DNA of 57,414 nt from Rhodococcus sp. AW25M09 (GTDB lineage Bacteria > Actinomycetota > Actinomycetes > Mycobacteriales > Mycobacteriaceae). Made by a program: the position numbers and the translations under genes. The notes under the pieces were generated by a model that saw only the letters and a list, made by a program, of their open reading frames with translations, searched no databases and was not told the DNA's origin. Positions 23,433 through 33,900 of the stretch are shown piece by piece (the stretch's first letter is position 1; each line of letters begins with the position of its first letter). Where the stretch lies: NCBI RefSeq assembly GCF_000333955.1, contig NZ_CAPS01000134.1, forward strand, positions 1-57,414, given 5' to 3'.

Positions 23433-26400
23433 ATGATGGGTCTGCACAAGCTCACTGCTGGGGACGGGTATACGTACCTGACCAGGCAGGTTGCAGCGGC
23501 AGATTCCACCGAGCGAGGGGCTGCGTCCCTGGCCGAGTACTACTCCGAAAGAGGGGAGTCTCCGGGCCGTTGGACCGGGTCCGGTCTCGCCGAGCTGGAG
23601 ACGATCGGTGCGGGCGAGTACGTCTCCGAGGCGCACATGAAGGCGCTGTTCGGTGACGGCCTGCATCCCGAGGCCGACACGATGTACGCGGAACAGTTCG
23701 CGGCCGAGCTCGCTGCCGGTGCGTCGACGAAGAACGCAGAGCGCGCGGCATCGGCGGCGATCAAGCTCGGTCGCGCGTTCAAGATCGACAACGGAGCGTC
23801 GGATTTTCGGGTCGCGTGCGCGAAGGCGTTCGTCGAGCACAACCTCGCGGCCGGCGAGAAGTGGAACGCACCTATCGAGGCCGAATCGCGCGCGGCGATC
23901 CGCACCCGCGTCGCACGGGAGATGTTCGAGCGCGAGTACGGACGCGCCCCGGCCGACGAGCGTGAACTGTCCGGGTGGGTCGCGAAATCGGGGCGGCAGA
24001 ACACCAAAGCTGTCGCCGGGTTCGACCTCACGTTCACTCCGGTCAAGTCGGTGTCGGCGCTGTGGGCGGTTGCGCCGCGGGAGATCTCGCAGGAGATCGA
24101 AGCAGCGCACGACGCCGCGATCGCAGCCGCACTCGAATACCTCGAAGAGCACGCCTGCTTCACCCGTCTCGGCAACGGCGGTGTCGCGCAAGTCGACGCG
24201 AACGGATTGATTGCCGCAGCGTTCACTCACCGCGATTCGCGCGCGGGTGATCCGAACCTGCACACCCACGTCGCGATCTCGAACAAGGTCTCCACGACCC
24301 TGCCGGACGGCACGACGAAGTGGCTCGCGCTCGACGGTGCCGCGTTGTACCGCAACAACGTTCCCGCCTCCGAGGTCTACAACACCGCCCTCGAAGCGCA
24401 ACTGCGTGAACGCATCGGAGTCGAGTTCGCCGAACGCCCGAGCGAGGACCGGTCGAAGCGGGCCGTACGTGAAATCGTCGGCCTGGACACACGGTTGGCC
24501 GAACGCTGGTCCTCCCGCAATGCCGCGATCGTCGTGCGCACCGCTGAACTCGCACGCGCGTTCCAGGCCGAGCATCACCGCGAACCGACCGCCATCGAAG
24601 CGATCCGGTTGGCGCAGCGCGCGACCCTGGAGACCCGGCAGGCGAAACACGAACCGCGCTCGCACGCCGAGCAACGCGGAGGGTGGCGCGCCGAGGCGGT
24701 CGACGTACTCGGATCACCAAAAGCACTGTCAAAAATGGTCGCCGAGGTGACCGGCAAGAAGCGCACCCGGGCGAGCGTGGACATCGACGACCCGCGCTGG
24801 ATCGACTACACCGCAGCCGAAGTCGTCGAGGTCGTCTCCCGTGCACGCTCGCGCTACCAACGGCACAACATTCGCGCCGAAGCGATCCGTCAGGTCCGCA
24901 CCGCCAACCCGCCGGCCGATCGGATCACCGACCTCGTCGACGCGATCACCGACCGCGCCTGCAGCACCGACCACGCCGTCACCCTGGGGGACGAGACAGG
25001 CGACGACGTCGCTGCCGATCTCGCCCCGAATGTGATGCGCCGCCGCGACGGCGCGGACGTGCACACCCGCCACGAAGCGACCCTGTTCACCACCACAGCC
25101 GTCCTCGACGCCGAAGCACGCATCGTCGCCCTTGCACAGCGCAACGACGGTGTTGCCCTCCCCGACAAGCACGTGGAGATGGCACTGCTCGAGTCCGCTG
25201 CGAACGGTCGCGAACTCAACGCTGGGCAGCGCTCACTGGTGCGTGCGATGGCCACGTCCGGTGCGAAGCTTCAGCTCGCACTCGCACCCGCCGGAACCGG
25301 CAAGACCACCGCCATGACCGCGCTGACACGGTCGTGGCAGAACGCAGGCGGACACGTCGTCGGGTTCGCACCGACCGCTGCCGCTGCCGCAGTCCTGCGT
25401 CAAGATATCTTGACGACTACCGATACGTTGGCGAAGTTCGTCGACATCACCAAACGTCTACGCAACGGCGATCCGGTGTCCGTTCCCGAGTGGTATTCCG
25501 CGATCGGCGAGGACACTCTCGTCATCGTCGACGAAGCGGGCATGACCGGCACCCTCGACCTCGACGACGCCGTCACCGCCCTCGCCGAACGCGGTGCGAC
25601 GGTGCGATTGATCGGCGACGATCAACAGCTCGCGTCCGTCACATCCGGCGGTGTCCTGCGCGACATCCACGACCGCGTCGGTGCGCTCACCCTCTCGCAG
25701 GTGGTGCGCTTCCGTGACAAGGCAACCGGCGCGGCCGAAGGCGCAGCATCGCTCGCACTGCGCGACGGAGACGACGCTGCGATCGGCTTCTACATCGACC
25801 ACTCCCGGCTGCACGTCGGCTCCATCGCCACCGTCACCGACGACGCCTACAGCGCGTGGAGCGTCGACCGCGCCGCCGGCAAGGACGCACTGCTGCTCGC
25901 ACCGACCCGTGAGCTCGTCGCCGAACTCAACACCCGCGCGCGCACCGACCGCCTCGCCGCCGCCACCGCCAAGGTCGGACGTGAAGCCGTCCTCGCCGAC
26001 GGCCTCCGCGCGAGCGTCGGGGACATCGTCCGCACCCGCTCCAACGATCGCCGCAACCCGCTCTCGCAGACCGACTGGGTCCGCAACGGTGACCGCTGGA
26101 CCGTCGAGGACGTCGGCCGCGACGGATCACTGATAGTGCGGCACCTCGAACTCGGACGCACCGTCACCCTGTCACCCGACTACGTCCAGTCCGCCACCGA
26201 ACTCGGCTACGCCGGAACGGTGCACTCCGCGCAAGGATCGACCGCCGACACCTGCCACGTCGTGGCCACCGGCGACGAAACCCGTCAGCTCGCCTACGTC
26301 GCACTCACCCGCGGGCGACTGAACAACCACATGTATCTCGCGACCGCCTCCGACGGTGACCTGCACACCGCGATGACCGAACGCGGAATGCTTCCCCCGA

Positions 26401-29400
26401 CCGCCGTCGACGACTTCCGGGCGATCCTGCGCCGCGACGGCGCACAGGTCTCCGCGCACTCGACCCTCGCTGCCGCCGACGACCCGCACACGCATTTGGC
26501 ACCGGCCGCGAACGCCTACGACTACTCCGTCGCCACCGCCTGCGAAGTCCTTGCCGGACCCACAGTGATGGCCGCGATCGACACCGCCGCCGACACCGCG
26601 ATCGCCGGCCTCACCGACGACGCCGCATGGCCGGTCCTGCGTGGACACCTCGCGATCCTCGCCGCACACGGACGGGACCCGGTCGACGCACTGAACACCG
26701 CAATCGCCGAACGCGAACTCGGTACCGCCTTCGACCGGGCCGCAGTCCTGGACTGGCGACTCGACTCCACCGGACGCCACTCCACAGCACGTGGAGCATC
26801 GGCGCAGGGACCGTTGCCGTGGCTGCCCGCCATCCCCGACGCACTGCGCAAGGAATCGGAGTGGGCGAGCTACCTCGATGCCCGCGCCGACGCGATCGCC
26901 GTCCACCGTGAACGCATCGCCGCCGACGCCGCCGGGTGGACACCGACATCGGCACCGGTCTGGGCGCGCGCACTGCTCACCGACGAACCCGACCTCGATC
27001 TGCTTGTAGATCTCGCGGTGTTCCGTGCCGCCCACGATGTCGACCCCGCCGACCGTCGACCCACCGGGCCCGAGCAGTACGCGGCCGCGTCGGCGATCGT
27101 GCAGCGTCGCCTCGACACCCGCGCGGAGTCGGTCATCGGCACCACCAACGACGCCGTCGTTCGGTGGCGTCCGTTCGTCGACGAACTCGACCCCCACATC
27201 GCCCGCGATCCGTACTTCCCGATCCTCGCCGACCGACTCTCCGCCGCCGCACGCGCCGGAATCGAAGTCCACACCCTCGTCCGCGACTCCCTCGCGTCCT
27301 CGCCGCTGCCCGACGAGCTGCCCGCTGCCGCCCTGTGGTGGCGACTGTCCGGTGAACTCTCCGTCGCCGCGCTCGACGCCGACGCCGCGCTCGACGCCGA
27401 CGCCGCGGACACCGCAGCGCTCGCACCGTCGTGGGCACCGGTACTGACTGAACTGCTCGGCTACACCGCCGCCGTCCGCGTCATGTCCGATGCGGCGTGG
27501 CCGTCGCTCGTGGCGACGGTCGACGACGCCGACCCGACACTGTGGACACCGGGACAGTTGCTCGGCACTGCGTACGAGTTCCTGCACGGCGGCATCGACC
27601 CGGTCGATCACGGTGTCACCCTGCCCGCCCACGAACTCGCCACCGCGCTGACGTGGCGGGCCGAGATGCTGGTGCGTGAGAACCACCTCGCCCGCACCTA
27701 CACCCCACCCACCGCCGAACCACTCTCGATCGAGGACGAGGAAGCCGTTCTCGTAGTCGACGACGCGGTCTCCGACACCGTCGGCGGTGAGCTGCCCGAC
27801 GAGTTCGTCATCCCGGCACCACTACCCACTCAGGCTGCCGCGACCGATACCGTCGTCGACGGCTCGACTCCTGCGATCCCGGTCGATGCCGATGCGGACT
27901 ACCTCGCCTCCCTCGACGCGCTCGACGCCCCCGTCGACTACGACCAAGCGCCACCGCCGGAGTACGACAGCGGCTACGACCAGCCGCCACCGGAGTACGA
28001 CGGCGGCTACGAGGACGAGTACACCGGAATCGACCACGAGGCCGACGCACCACTCGACATCGAGGCCGCCGACACGATCGGCACCGCCGACCATGAGGCC
28101 GATGTGTGGGATGCGTTGCGCTCGCAGATCGAGACGATCGAGCTGCCGTACCCGACGGTCACCACCGACGAACGAGTCCGCCTGCTCACCGCAGATCTCG
28201 ACGACGCAAAAACCAGGTACCGGCAGCTGCGTGGCCGGATTTCCGACGGCACCAGCCCCGCACAGTTCCATGCCCGCACGATGCTCGCCGAGCTGCAGGA
28301 GCAAGCCGATCGGCAACGCCCCGCCCGCATTGCGATGCTCGACACCCGGCAGGAGTGGACCGACCGCGAGTTCGAGGCCGAAGCGCTCTGGCATCACATC
28401 GACACCGTCATCCGGCCCGCCGTGGCCGCCGACGTTGCGGCTGCCGGGGACGACGACCGCGCCCTCGCTCAACGCGGTCTCGACTGGGAGATCTGGCGGG
28501 CCGGTTTCGTCGACGACACCGCGACCGCCGCCCGTGCCCGCGCACACGACGCCGCCGCCGAGTACGAGCGGGTCACCGCCGCCGACGGGGGAGAAGTCAC
28601 CGCCGTCGACGTCACCACTGCACGCCTGGCGGCCGAGAGCATCGACCTCGCCGCTCTCGCTGACCTCAAGGCCGACGTCGACCGCACCGAAGCGATGCTG
28701 TGGCGGGCCGAACAAGCAGCACAGCGCGCAGCGATGACCGACACCCCACCGACGCGGGTGCAGCCCTCCGTCGAGGTCGTCGACGCACCAGCAGCCGACG
28801 TAGTCGAGCAGCTCGAGCGGACGGCTCCGACAGAGCTGGCAGTAGAGGACGCCATCGAGGCTGCACCCGAGCCGCCGCCGGTGCTCTCGCCGGCGGACGC
28901 CGCCTTGCTCGCGAAGATGCAACAAGACCCGATCCGACTTGTCCCGGACGCGGAGTTGATCGCGTTCGTCGACCGCGCCGGACGATCGCGCACCGCACCG
29001 ACCGTCGTCGCGGACACGGAGAAGCTGTACGCCCGACTCGACGAGCAAGCCGCAGCGATCGCCGCCGCCCGCGAACTTGCCACCGAACTGCGCCGCACCA
29101 TCGCAGACCACGACGCAGCCCGAAGTGAACACAGCGCCCTTACCGAGCGACTGTCGACGGCCAAACGGCGCGAACGCAAGACCCTCGAACCAGCCGTCGA
29201 CGACGCACGACTACGGGAGGAACGACTCGCGCGACAGGCCCGCGACACCCAACGCGCAGCTCAGGACGCCATCGGACGTGTTCAGGCAGAGAACAGTGAA
29301 TGGTCCGCCATCGTGCAGCGCGCGACCGATCCGGACCGTCGTGCCGCTGACCTTGCCGCCGCGGCTGTGTTCGACACCGCCATCACCGAACGAGGCCGAC

Positions 29401-29699
29401 GTCTGCGGGCCGTGACGTTGGCGGGCAAGCGTCACGCCGCCGAACAGTGCATCCGCTCGGCCCCAGCGACTGCTCGATTGGTCGAGGCCACTGCGATCGA
29501 CGGTGTGACCGATGCCGTGAACCGTCGTAGTTCCGATGCCAAGCCGGCCGATCCGGACGCGCAGAAAAACATCGCGCGGCTTCTGGCAGACGCACCCGGA
29601 CCCGGGCGTCCGCACAGCGGCAGGCAGACACTGCAGCCGGAACAACTGCCCGACTCTGTTCTCACCGAACGCCAGTACAACAACGACCACGGCCTGTAG
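23433..29699 (+). CDS. traA: TraA-type MobF conjugative relaxase-helicase
   Basis: 2088 residues. The TrwC-like relaxase domain covers about 1-400: an N-terminal Tyr cluster (GYTYL at 12-16 and YY near 36) and the three-His metal site H266, H277 and H279 in DPNLHTHVAI. A RecD-like superfamily 1 helicase follows: Walker A APAGTGKT at 618-625, Walker B VIVDEAG at 697-703, and the late motifs LGYAGTVHSAQGSTAD and YVALTRGR. The C-terminal 1000 residues are acidic and include repeats ALDADAALDADA and PPPEYD near 1520, then coiled coil. It nicks oriT, stays on the 5' end and unwinds the transferred strand. Start ATG 23433; ATG 23436 is equal. Confidence 0.95.
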   Translation: MMGLHKLTAGDGYTYLTRQVAAADSTERGAASLAEYYSERGESPGRWTGSGLAELETIGAGEYVSEAHMKALFGDGLHPEADTMYAEQFAAELAAGASTKNAERAASAAIKLGRAFKIDNGASDFRVACAKAFVEHNLAAGEKWNAPIEAESRAAIRTRVAREMFEREYGRAPADERELSGWVAKSGRQNTKAVAGFDLTFTPVKSVSALWAVAPREISQEIEAAHDAAIAAALEYLEEHACFTRLGNGGVAQVDANGLIAAAFTHRDSRAGDPNLHTHVAISNKVSTTLPDGTTKWLALDGAALYRNNVPASEVYNTALEAQLRERIGVEFAERPSEDRSKRAVREIVGLDTRLAERWSSRNAAIVVRTAELARAFQAEHHREPTAIEAIRLAQRATLETRQAKHEPRSHAEQRGGWRAEAVDVLGSPKALSKMVAEVTGKKRTRASVDIDDPRWIDYTAAEVVEVVSRARSRYQRHNIRAEAIRQVRTANPPADRITDLVDAITDRACSTDHAVTLGDETGDDVAADLAPNVMRRRDGADVHTRHEATLFTTTAVLDAEARIVALAQRNDGVALPDKHVEMALLESAANGRELNAGQRSLVRAMATSGAKLQLALAPAGTGKTTAMTALTRSWQNAGGHVVGFAPTAAAAAVLRQDILTTTDTLAKFVDITKRLRNGDPVSVPEWYSAIGEDTLVIVDEAGMTGTLDLDDAVTALAERGATVRLIGDDQQLASVTSGGVLRDIHDRVGALTLSQVVRFRDKATGAAEGAASLALRDGDDAAIGFYIDHSRLHVGSIATVTDDAYSAWSVDRAAGKDALLLAPTRELVAELNTRARTDRLAAATAKVGREAVLADGLRASVGDIVRTRSNDRRNPLSQTDWVRNGDRWTVEDVGRDGSLIVRHLELGRTVTLSPDYVQSATELGYAGTVHSAQGSTADTCHVVATGDETRQLAYVALTRGRLNNHMYLATASDGDLHTAMTERGMLPPTAVDDFRAILRRDGAQVSAHSTLAAADDPHTHLAPAANAYDYSVATACEVLAGPTVMAAIDTAADTAIAGLTDDAAWPVLRGHLAILAAHGRDPVDALNTAIAERELGTAFDRAAVLDWRLDSTGRHSTARGASAQGPLPWLPAIPDALRKESEWASYLDARADAIAVHRERIAADAAGWTPTSAPVWARALLTDEPDLDLLVDLAVFRAAHDVDPADRRPTGPEQYAAASAIVQRRLDTRAESVIGTTNDAVVRWRPFVDELDPHIARDPYFPILADRLSAAARAGIEVHTLVRDSLASSPLPDELPAAALWWRLSGELSVAALDADAALDADAADTAALAPSWAPVLTELLGYTAAVRVMSDAAWPSLVATVDDADPTLWTPGQLLGTAYEFLHGGIDPVDHGVTLPAHELATALTWRAEMLVRENHLARTYTPPTAEPLSIEDEEAVLVVDDAVSDTVGGELPDEFVIPAPLPTQAAATDTVVDGSTPAIPVDADADYLASLDALDAPVDYDQAPPPEYDSGYDQPPPEYDGGYEDEYTGIDHEADAPLDIEAADTIGTADHEADVWDALRSQIETIELPYPTVTTDERVRLLTADLDDAKTRYRQLRGRISDGTSPAQFHARTMLAELQEQADRQRPARIAMLDTRQEWTDREFEAEALWHHIDTVIRPAVAADVAAAGDDDRALAQRGLDWEIWRAGFVDDTATAARARAHDAAAEYERVTAADGGEVTAVDVTTARLAAESIDLAALADLKADVDRTEAMLWRAEQAAQRAAMTDTPPTRVQPSVEVVDAPAADVVEQLERTAPTELAVEDAIEAAPEPPPVLSPADAALLAKMQQDPIRLVPDAELIAFVDRAGRSRTAPTVVADTEKLYARLDEQAAAIAAARELATELRRTIADHDAARSEHSALTERLSTAKRRERKTLEPAVDDARLREERLARQARDTQRAAQDAIGRVQAENSEWSAIVQRATDPDRRAADLAAAAVFDTAITERGRRLRAVTLAGKRHAAEQCIRSAPATARLVEATAIDGVTDAVNRRSSDAKPADPDAQKNIARLLADAPGPGRPHSGRQTLQPEQLPDSVLTERQYNNDHGL
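25398..25415 (+). repeat. 18-bp palindrome of the CGTCAAG family, copy 4, inside traA
   Basis: CGTCAAGATATCTTGACG is a perfect 9+9-bp palindrome and the best copy of the family. It lies within the traA coding frame (encoding RQDILT), so it cannot be a promoter operator in the simple sense. The codons used here include the unusual AGATATCTT context in otherwise G/C-rich DNA. Confidence 0.7.
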
Positions 29700-29714
29700 G
29701 GCTTTGGTCGATAG

Positions 29715-30869
29715 TCAGAAGTCCATGTTGGTTAAGCGGTCTATCAACCATCCTGTGCGATCGATGAGGCCGTTGATCTCCCCGGCCGCAATCGCGTCAG
29801 CCACCTCGTCACGAAATTTCTGATCGAAACGGACGTCTAGGCCTGATTCCACCCAAGCCATCGCTTCGGGAAGTGTCGTTCGGAGCCACATATCGAATTC
29901 GTCGAAGAACGAGAAGACGTCGGCAATGTCTGTTGGGTTCGCCGGGAAAAGCGTGAACAGTGGGCTTGAGCGCACGTTGGTGAGACCGGCGGGGAGCGGT
30001 CCCACCCCTTGAACGTGCAGGTAGACCGAACCGGTGTGCTTCTTCTCGAAACCACCGTGCGCATACATGTTTCGCCACCGCTCCACGATTTCTGTCAATC
30101 GGACGCGGTACGTCGACGCGAGTCCGCCCTTGCCAAGGATTCGCTCGTACTTCTGTCCCCAGGGGAGTCCGATGATGGCACTCAAATTGTCCGTGGGCGG
30201 ATCGAACTCTTGAAAACCCAGTGCGAGGACGAGGTGGTGCTCGAGGAGACTCAGGTATGCGGTAATCGCCGCGACGAGGTCGTTGACCGCATTCACCTGC
30301 ATGCGAGCAGGGCCGTCCGCTATGGACGCCCCGAGGAACGTGCCGTCGGCGGAATGACGCTCGGTGGTGACAGTCTCGATCGAAGTGGGATCAAGAGCTC
30401 TCTGACGGAAATACTCGTAGGCATGACGTAGATGAAAGTGTTGGTTGACCACCGTTGCGTGGCCTTGCCCGAACAAGTTCGGGGCAGCCGACTCAATCAT
30501 TTTCTCTACCGCTTCCACCGCAGAACTCACCTTCTTGGTGATCTCGGTTGTGACCTTCTGGGCTTGATCTTCGTCGACTGTCGTTACGTACAGCCGAACT
30601 CCAAATTTCTCGCTTGCCAAGGTGCACGGCTCGGTTTTATAGGTGAAAGCGATCCACCAGGCGACCTTATCGCCGGGGCCTCCTGCTTTCAGATCGACCA
30701 GTTCGAGAGCTGCTTTCCACAGCGCCGGTACCGGAACATCGTCTCGGGTAAGCGATTTTTTGACAGTGGTTCCATGAGCATCTGACCTCTCTGTCGGCTG
30801 GGCGAAATCTCTGAGCGGTCCTTTCTTCAACCATGTAGCCGTTTCTGCGATGCCCGGTAGAGAAATCAT
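29715..30869 (-). CDS. Hypothetical protein with HEPN-like RxxxxH motif
   Basis: 384 residues from ATG 30869, starting MISLPGIAETATWL. The C-terminal half is helical and contains RWRNMYAHGGF, an R-x4-H motif as in HEPN ribonucleases; a second Glu/His-rich stretch LSLLEHHLVLALGF lies before it. HEPN proteins are common toxins and abortive-infection effectors. The gene uses more A/T in third positions than its neighbours and stands alone, in opposite direction to traA, which suggests later insertion. The motif alone is short, so the HEPN call is tentative. Confidence 0.6.
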   Translation of the reverse strand: MISLPGIAETATWLKKGPLRDFAQPTERSDAHGTTVKKSLTRDDVPVPALWKAALELVDLKAGGPGDKVAWWIAFTYKTEPCTLASEKFGVRLYVTTVDEDQAQKVTTEITKKVSSAVEAVEKMIESAAPNLFGQGHATVVNQHFHLRHAYEYFRQRALDPTSIETVTTERHSADGTFLGASIADGPARMQVNAVNDLVAAITAYLSLLEHHLVLALGFQEFDPPTDNLSAIIGLPWGQKYERILGKGGLASTYRVRLTEIVERWRNMYAHGGFEKKHTGSVYLHVQGVGPLPAGLTNVRSSPLFTLFPANPTDIADVFSFFDEFDMWLRTTLPEAMAWVESGLDVRFDQKFRDEVADAIAAGEINGLIDRTGWLIDRLTNMDF

Positions 30870-30924
30870 GGTCGGACGATACGGCGCGAGGTGATGTCGC
30901 AACAGCCGACGAACGTGTTGGAGG

Positions 30925-30962
30925 GACTACGGTTCGTCAAGAAATATTGACGAACCGTAGTC
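30925..30962. terminator. 38-bp hairpin that contains copy 5 of the CGTCAAG palindrome
   Basis: GACTACGGTTCGTCAA at 30925-30940 pairs perfectly with TTGACGAACCGTAGTC at 30947-30962; the loop is 6 bases. It follows the methylase-helicase stop by 22 bp in the minus direction and could end its transcript. The core CGTCAAGAAATATTGACG at 30935-30952 belongs to the dispersed palindrome family, so a protein-binding role is equally likely. Confidence 0.6.
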
Positions 30963-30983
30963 GCGAGTTAGGCGGTCCGTCGA

Positions 30984-33900
30984 CTAGCTGTCGAGGCCGT
31001 ACCCGTTGTCAGGTTCGTGACCTGCTTCCGGCCCCTCACGCTCGGTGCCCTTCCATGGCTTAGCGGGCCCCGGACCGTCTTCTACTGCGCGGAGGAAATG
31101 TCCGGGCCGAGTCGACGTGTCGCCCGGTTGCAGATGTTCGCTTCCTCCCGCGTTCTGTGCGCTCGCATGTTGAGCAGCAACAGCTTTGGCGTGCATCATG
31201 GCCCGTACCTCGTCAGCGTTTTCCATGCCGAGTTCTTCGACGAGGGCTTTGGTGGGGTTGAGCATCAGCGACCACTTCGGCTCGCGGCCCTTCTCTGCAG
31301 CACGTTCCGCGCGGGCGGCGTCCCGTGCGAGGGCTTCGGGGCTGGTTTCGGCCTCCTTGATTTCTCGCCGCAATCGGGAGACTTCGTTCGAGAGGTCTTT
31401 GAGCTGCACTGCTTTCGGGAAGTCGGACAGCTCGACCAGTTCGAGATCGTCGAGGCGTTGTTCGTCTCGATCGAGTGAGCGCTCGGCCTTCGCGAGGTCT
31501 GTGTCGACGGTGTAGGCCATGTTTTCCACCCGTGTGAGCAGTCCGAGTGAGTGTTGGCTGCGATCGCCGTCCCCGATCCTCGGATACAGATCGTGGGCTT
31601 CGATCACTTTCGTCGACGAACCGAGTCCGGAGAACGAGAGATACAGCGCGCTGTCCTGCATCGAACGGGAGGCCTCGATCGGGAATCCGCTCATCTCGGC
31701 GATCACCATCGTCTTGGTCAGGCCTTCGCCCTTGAGGGCCTGGTAGGTGCCCTGCAAAGCGTTGGCCATCGCGTTCGCGGCGTCGCTGCGGGTGTCGTAG
31801 AACTTCCCGCGGATGGTCATGCCGGGCCACCGGTCGACCTCGCGCCGGCCTTTGAGCACCGGTGCTGCTTCTTTCAATCCGGCTACCCGCTGGCGTGCGC
31901 GGGGTACTTCGCGGCGCAGGCGGTCGCGGTCGCGTTCGATGGAGCGTTGCTCGGCGAAGTGCGAATCCGCTTCGGACTGGAGCTCCTGGAGCTGGGAGTC
32001 GAGTTCGATCTGCTGGATGTATCGATCGTCGCCGGTGGCGAGGGCTTTGGTCATGGCCGAGTTCTCGGCGAGCGAGTCGCTGTCGAGGTCGACCACGCGG
32101 CGCATCGAGCGGTCCGCCTTCTTGAGCTGTTCGATGAAGTGCGCTTTGCGGTGCACGGTCTGCCACATGACGGTGTCGAAGGTCTTCTCGGCGACGTAGT
32201 TGAACACCTTGACGTGCGCGTTCTGGTTGCCCTGCCGGATGATTCGGCCCTCACGTTGTTCGAGGTCGGCCGGTCGCCACGGCACGTCGACGTGATGCAG
32301 CGCGATCGCGCGGTCTTGGATGTTGGTGCCGGTGCCCATCTTCTCGGTGGACCCGAACACCACCGATACCTTTCCTGTGCGGCACATCTCGAACAGGCGG
32401 GCCTTCTCCGACGGCTTCGGGTAGTCGTGGACGTAGGCAATCCGGGCGGGTTCCATCCCGCCGGCGAGCAACTCTGCGCGGATCCCGTCGTAGATCGACC
32501 ACGACCCGTCGGCTTTCGGGGTGGATCGGTCGCAGAACACGATCTGCAATGCCCCCGGTGTCGGATGCGGTGCACCGGCCGAGTCGAGGTAGGTGTTCTC
32601 GCTGGAGTCGTTGTGCACGTCGAGGATTCGTTGCGCGACGATGTGGGCGCGGGAATGCTCCGGTGGTGCCGGATCGAGGTGCGCGACCCTGGGGTCGAGG
32701 GTGGCGTTGCGGCCGTCGTTGGCGACCTTGAGGGCATTGTCGATGTCCGGGCGTTTGGCGTCGGCATGGTCGGCGCGATACCCGAGGTCGGCGATGAAAT
32801 CCTGCACCTCGAGGGCCGGGGTGAAGGTGACGTCGGTGTTGCGGCCACCGTCCTTGACGGGCAGGTTCGCCGGCACCTGATCGCGGGTGACGGCGTCGGT
32901 GTAGACGCTAGTCATGCCGATGAGGTCACCGACGTTGGTGAATTCACCGACCCGAGTGACGGCCCGCAGTCTCGATCCGGACGAGTTCAGCTCGACCCGT
33001 TCGACGGTGTCGGTGAACGTCGCACCCCAGTCGTTGATCGTGGCCACCCCGGCGTCCTCGAGGAGGTCGGGCCGTAGGTAGTGCTGCATGACCCACAGTT
33101 CGGCGAGGGAGTTCGCGACCGGGGTGCCGGTGGCGAACGTGGCGACCCGCTCGATGTATTCCTCCTGCGGGATGCCCTTGGTGATCGCTTCCTCGCGGCG
33201 CATCGACCGCAGATAGTTCAGTTTGAGATCCATGTCGGTCGCCCGGTGCGAGCCGGAATTGGCAAGCTCGGTCACACCGGAGGCGCGCGCCAGGTTCTTG
33301 AACTCGTGGGCTTCGTCGATGAAAAGGTAGTCCGCACCCGACGCCTCGAACGTCAGCCCCCGATCCTTCCCGGCCTGTTCGAGGGCGGTTTCGAGCTTTT
33401 CCTCGAGCTTGGCTTTCATCGCTTCGAGCCGCTTTTTGGTCAGACCTTCGTCGACGTTGCCGAGTTCGTCGTCCAGCTCGGCGACCTGCCCACGAATGTA
33501 TTCCGCTTTCGTACCGGGGTCGACACCGATCGAGGAGAACACCGACCGCGGCACGATGACCATGTCCCAGTCCTGCGAGGCGGACTGGGCGACGAGCAAT
33601 CGGCGCCCTTCGGCGTCGGTGGCGGCGGATCCGGAGAGTATTCGCGCGCCGGGATACCACTGGCCTGCTTCGCGGACGACCTGGTCGATGATGTGGTTGG
33701 GCACCACCACCCACGGCTTGTTCGCCAAACCGAGACGTTTGAGCTCCATCGCGCCCATCAAGATGGTGCCGGTCTTGCCGGCCCCGACGACGTGATCGAG
33801 CAGCACTGTCGGTTCGGAGACGATCCGCGCCGCTGCGTCGCGCTGGTACGGGTACGGCGAGTACTTGTCCCCGAGACCGGGGAAGGACATATGTGCACCC

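Noticed and set aside
26172..27686. 504-codon open frame antisense to traA, and similar long antisense frames at 23355-24674, 9627-10655 and 31551-33077
   Set aside because: Gly/Val/Arg-rich translations, no ribosome sites, and each lies opposite a gene with clear motifs. They are shadows produced by high GC.
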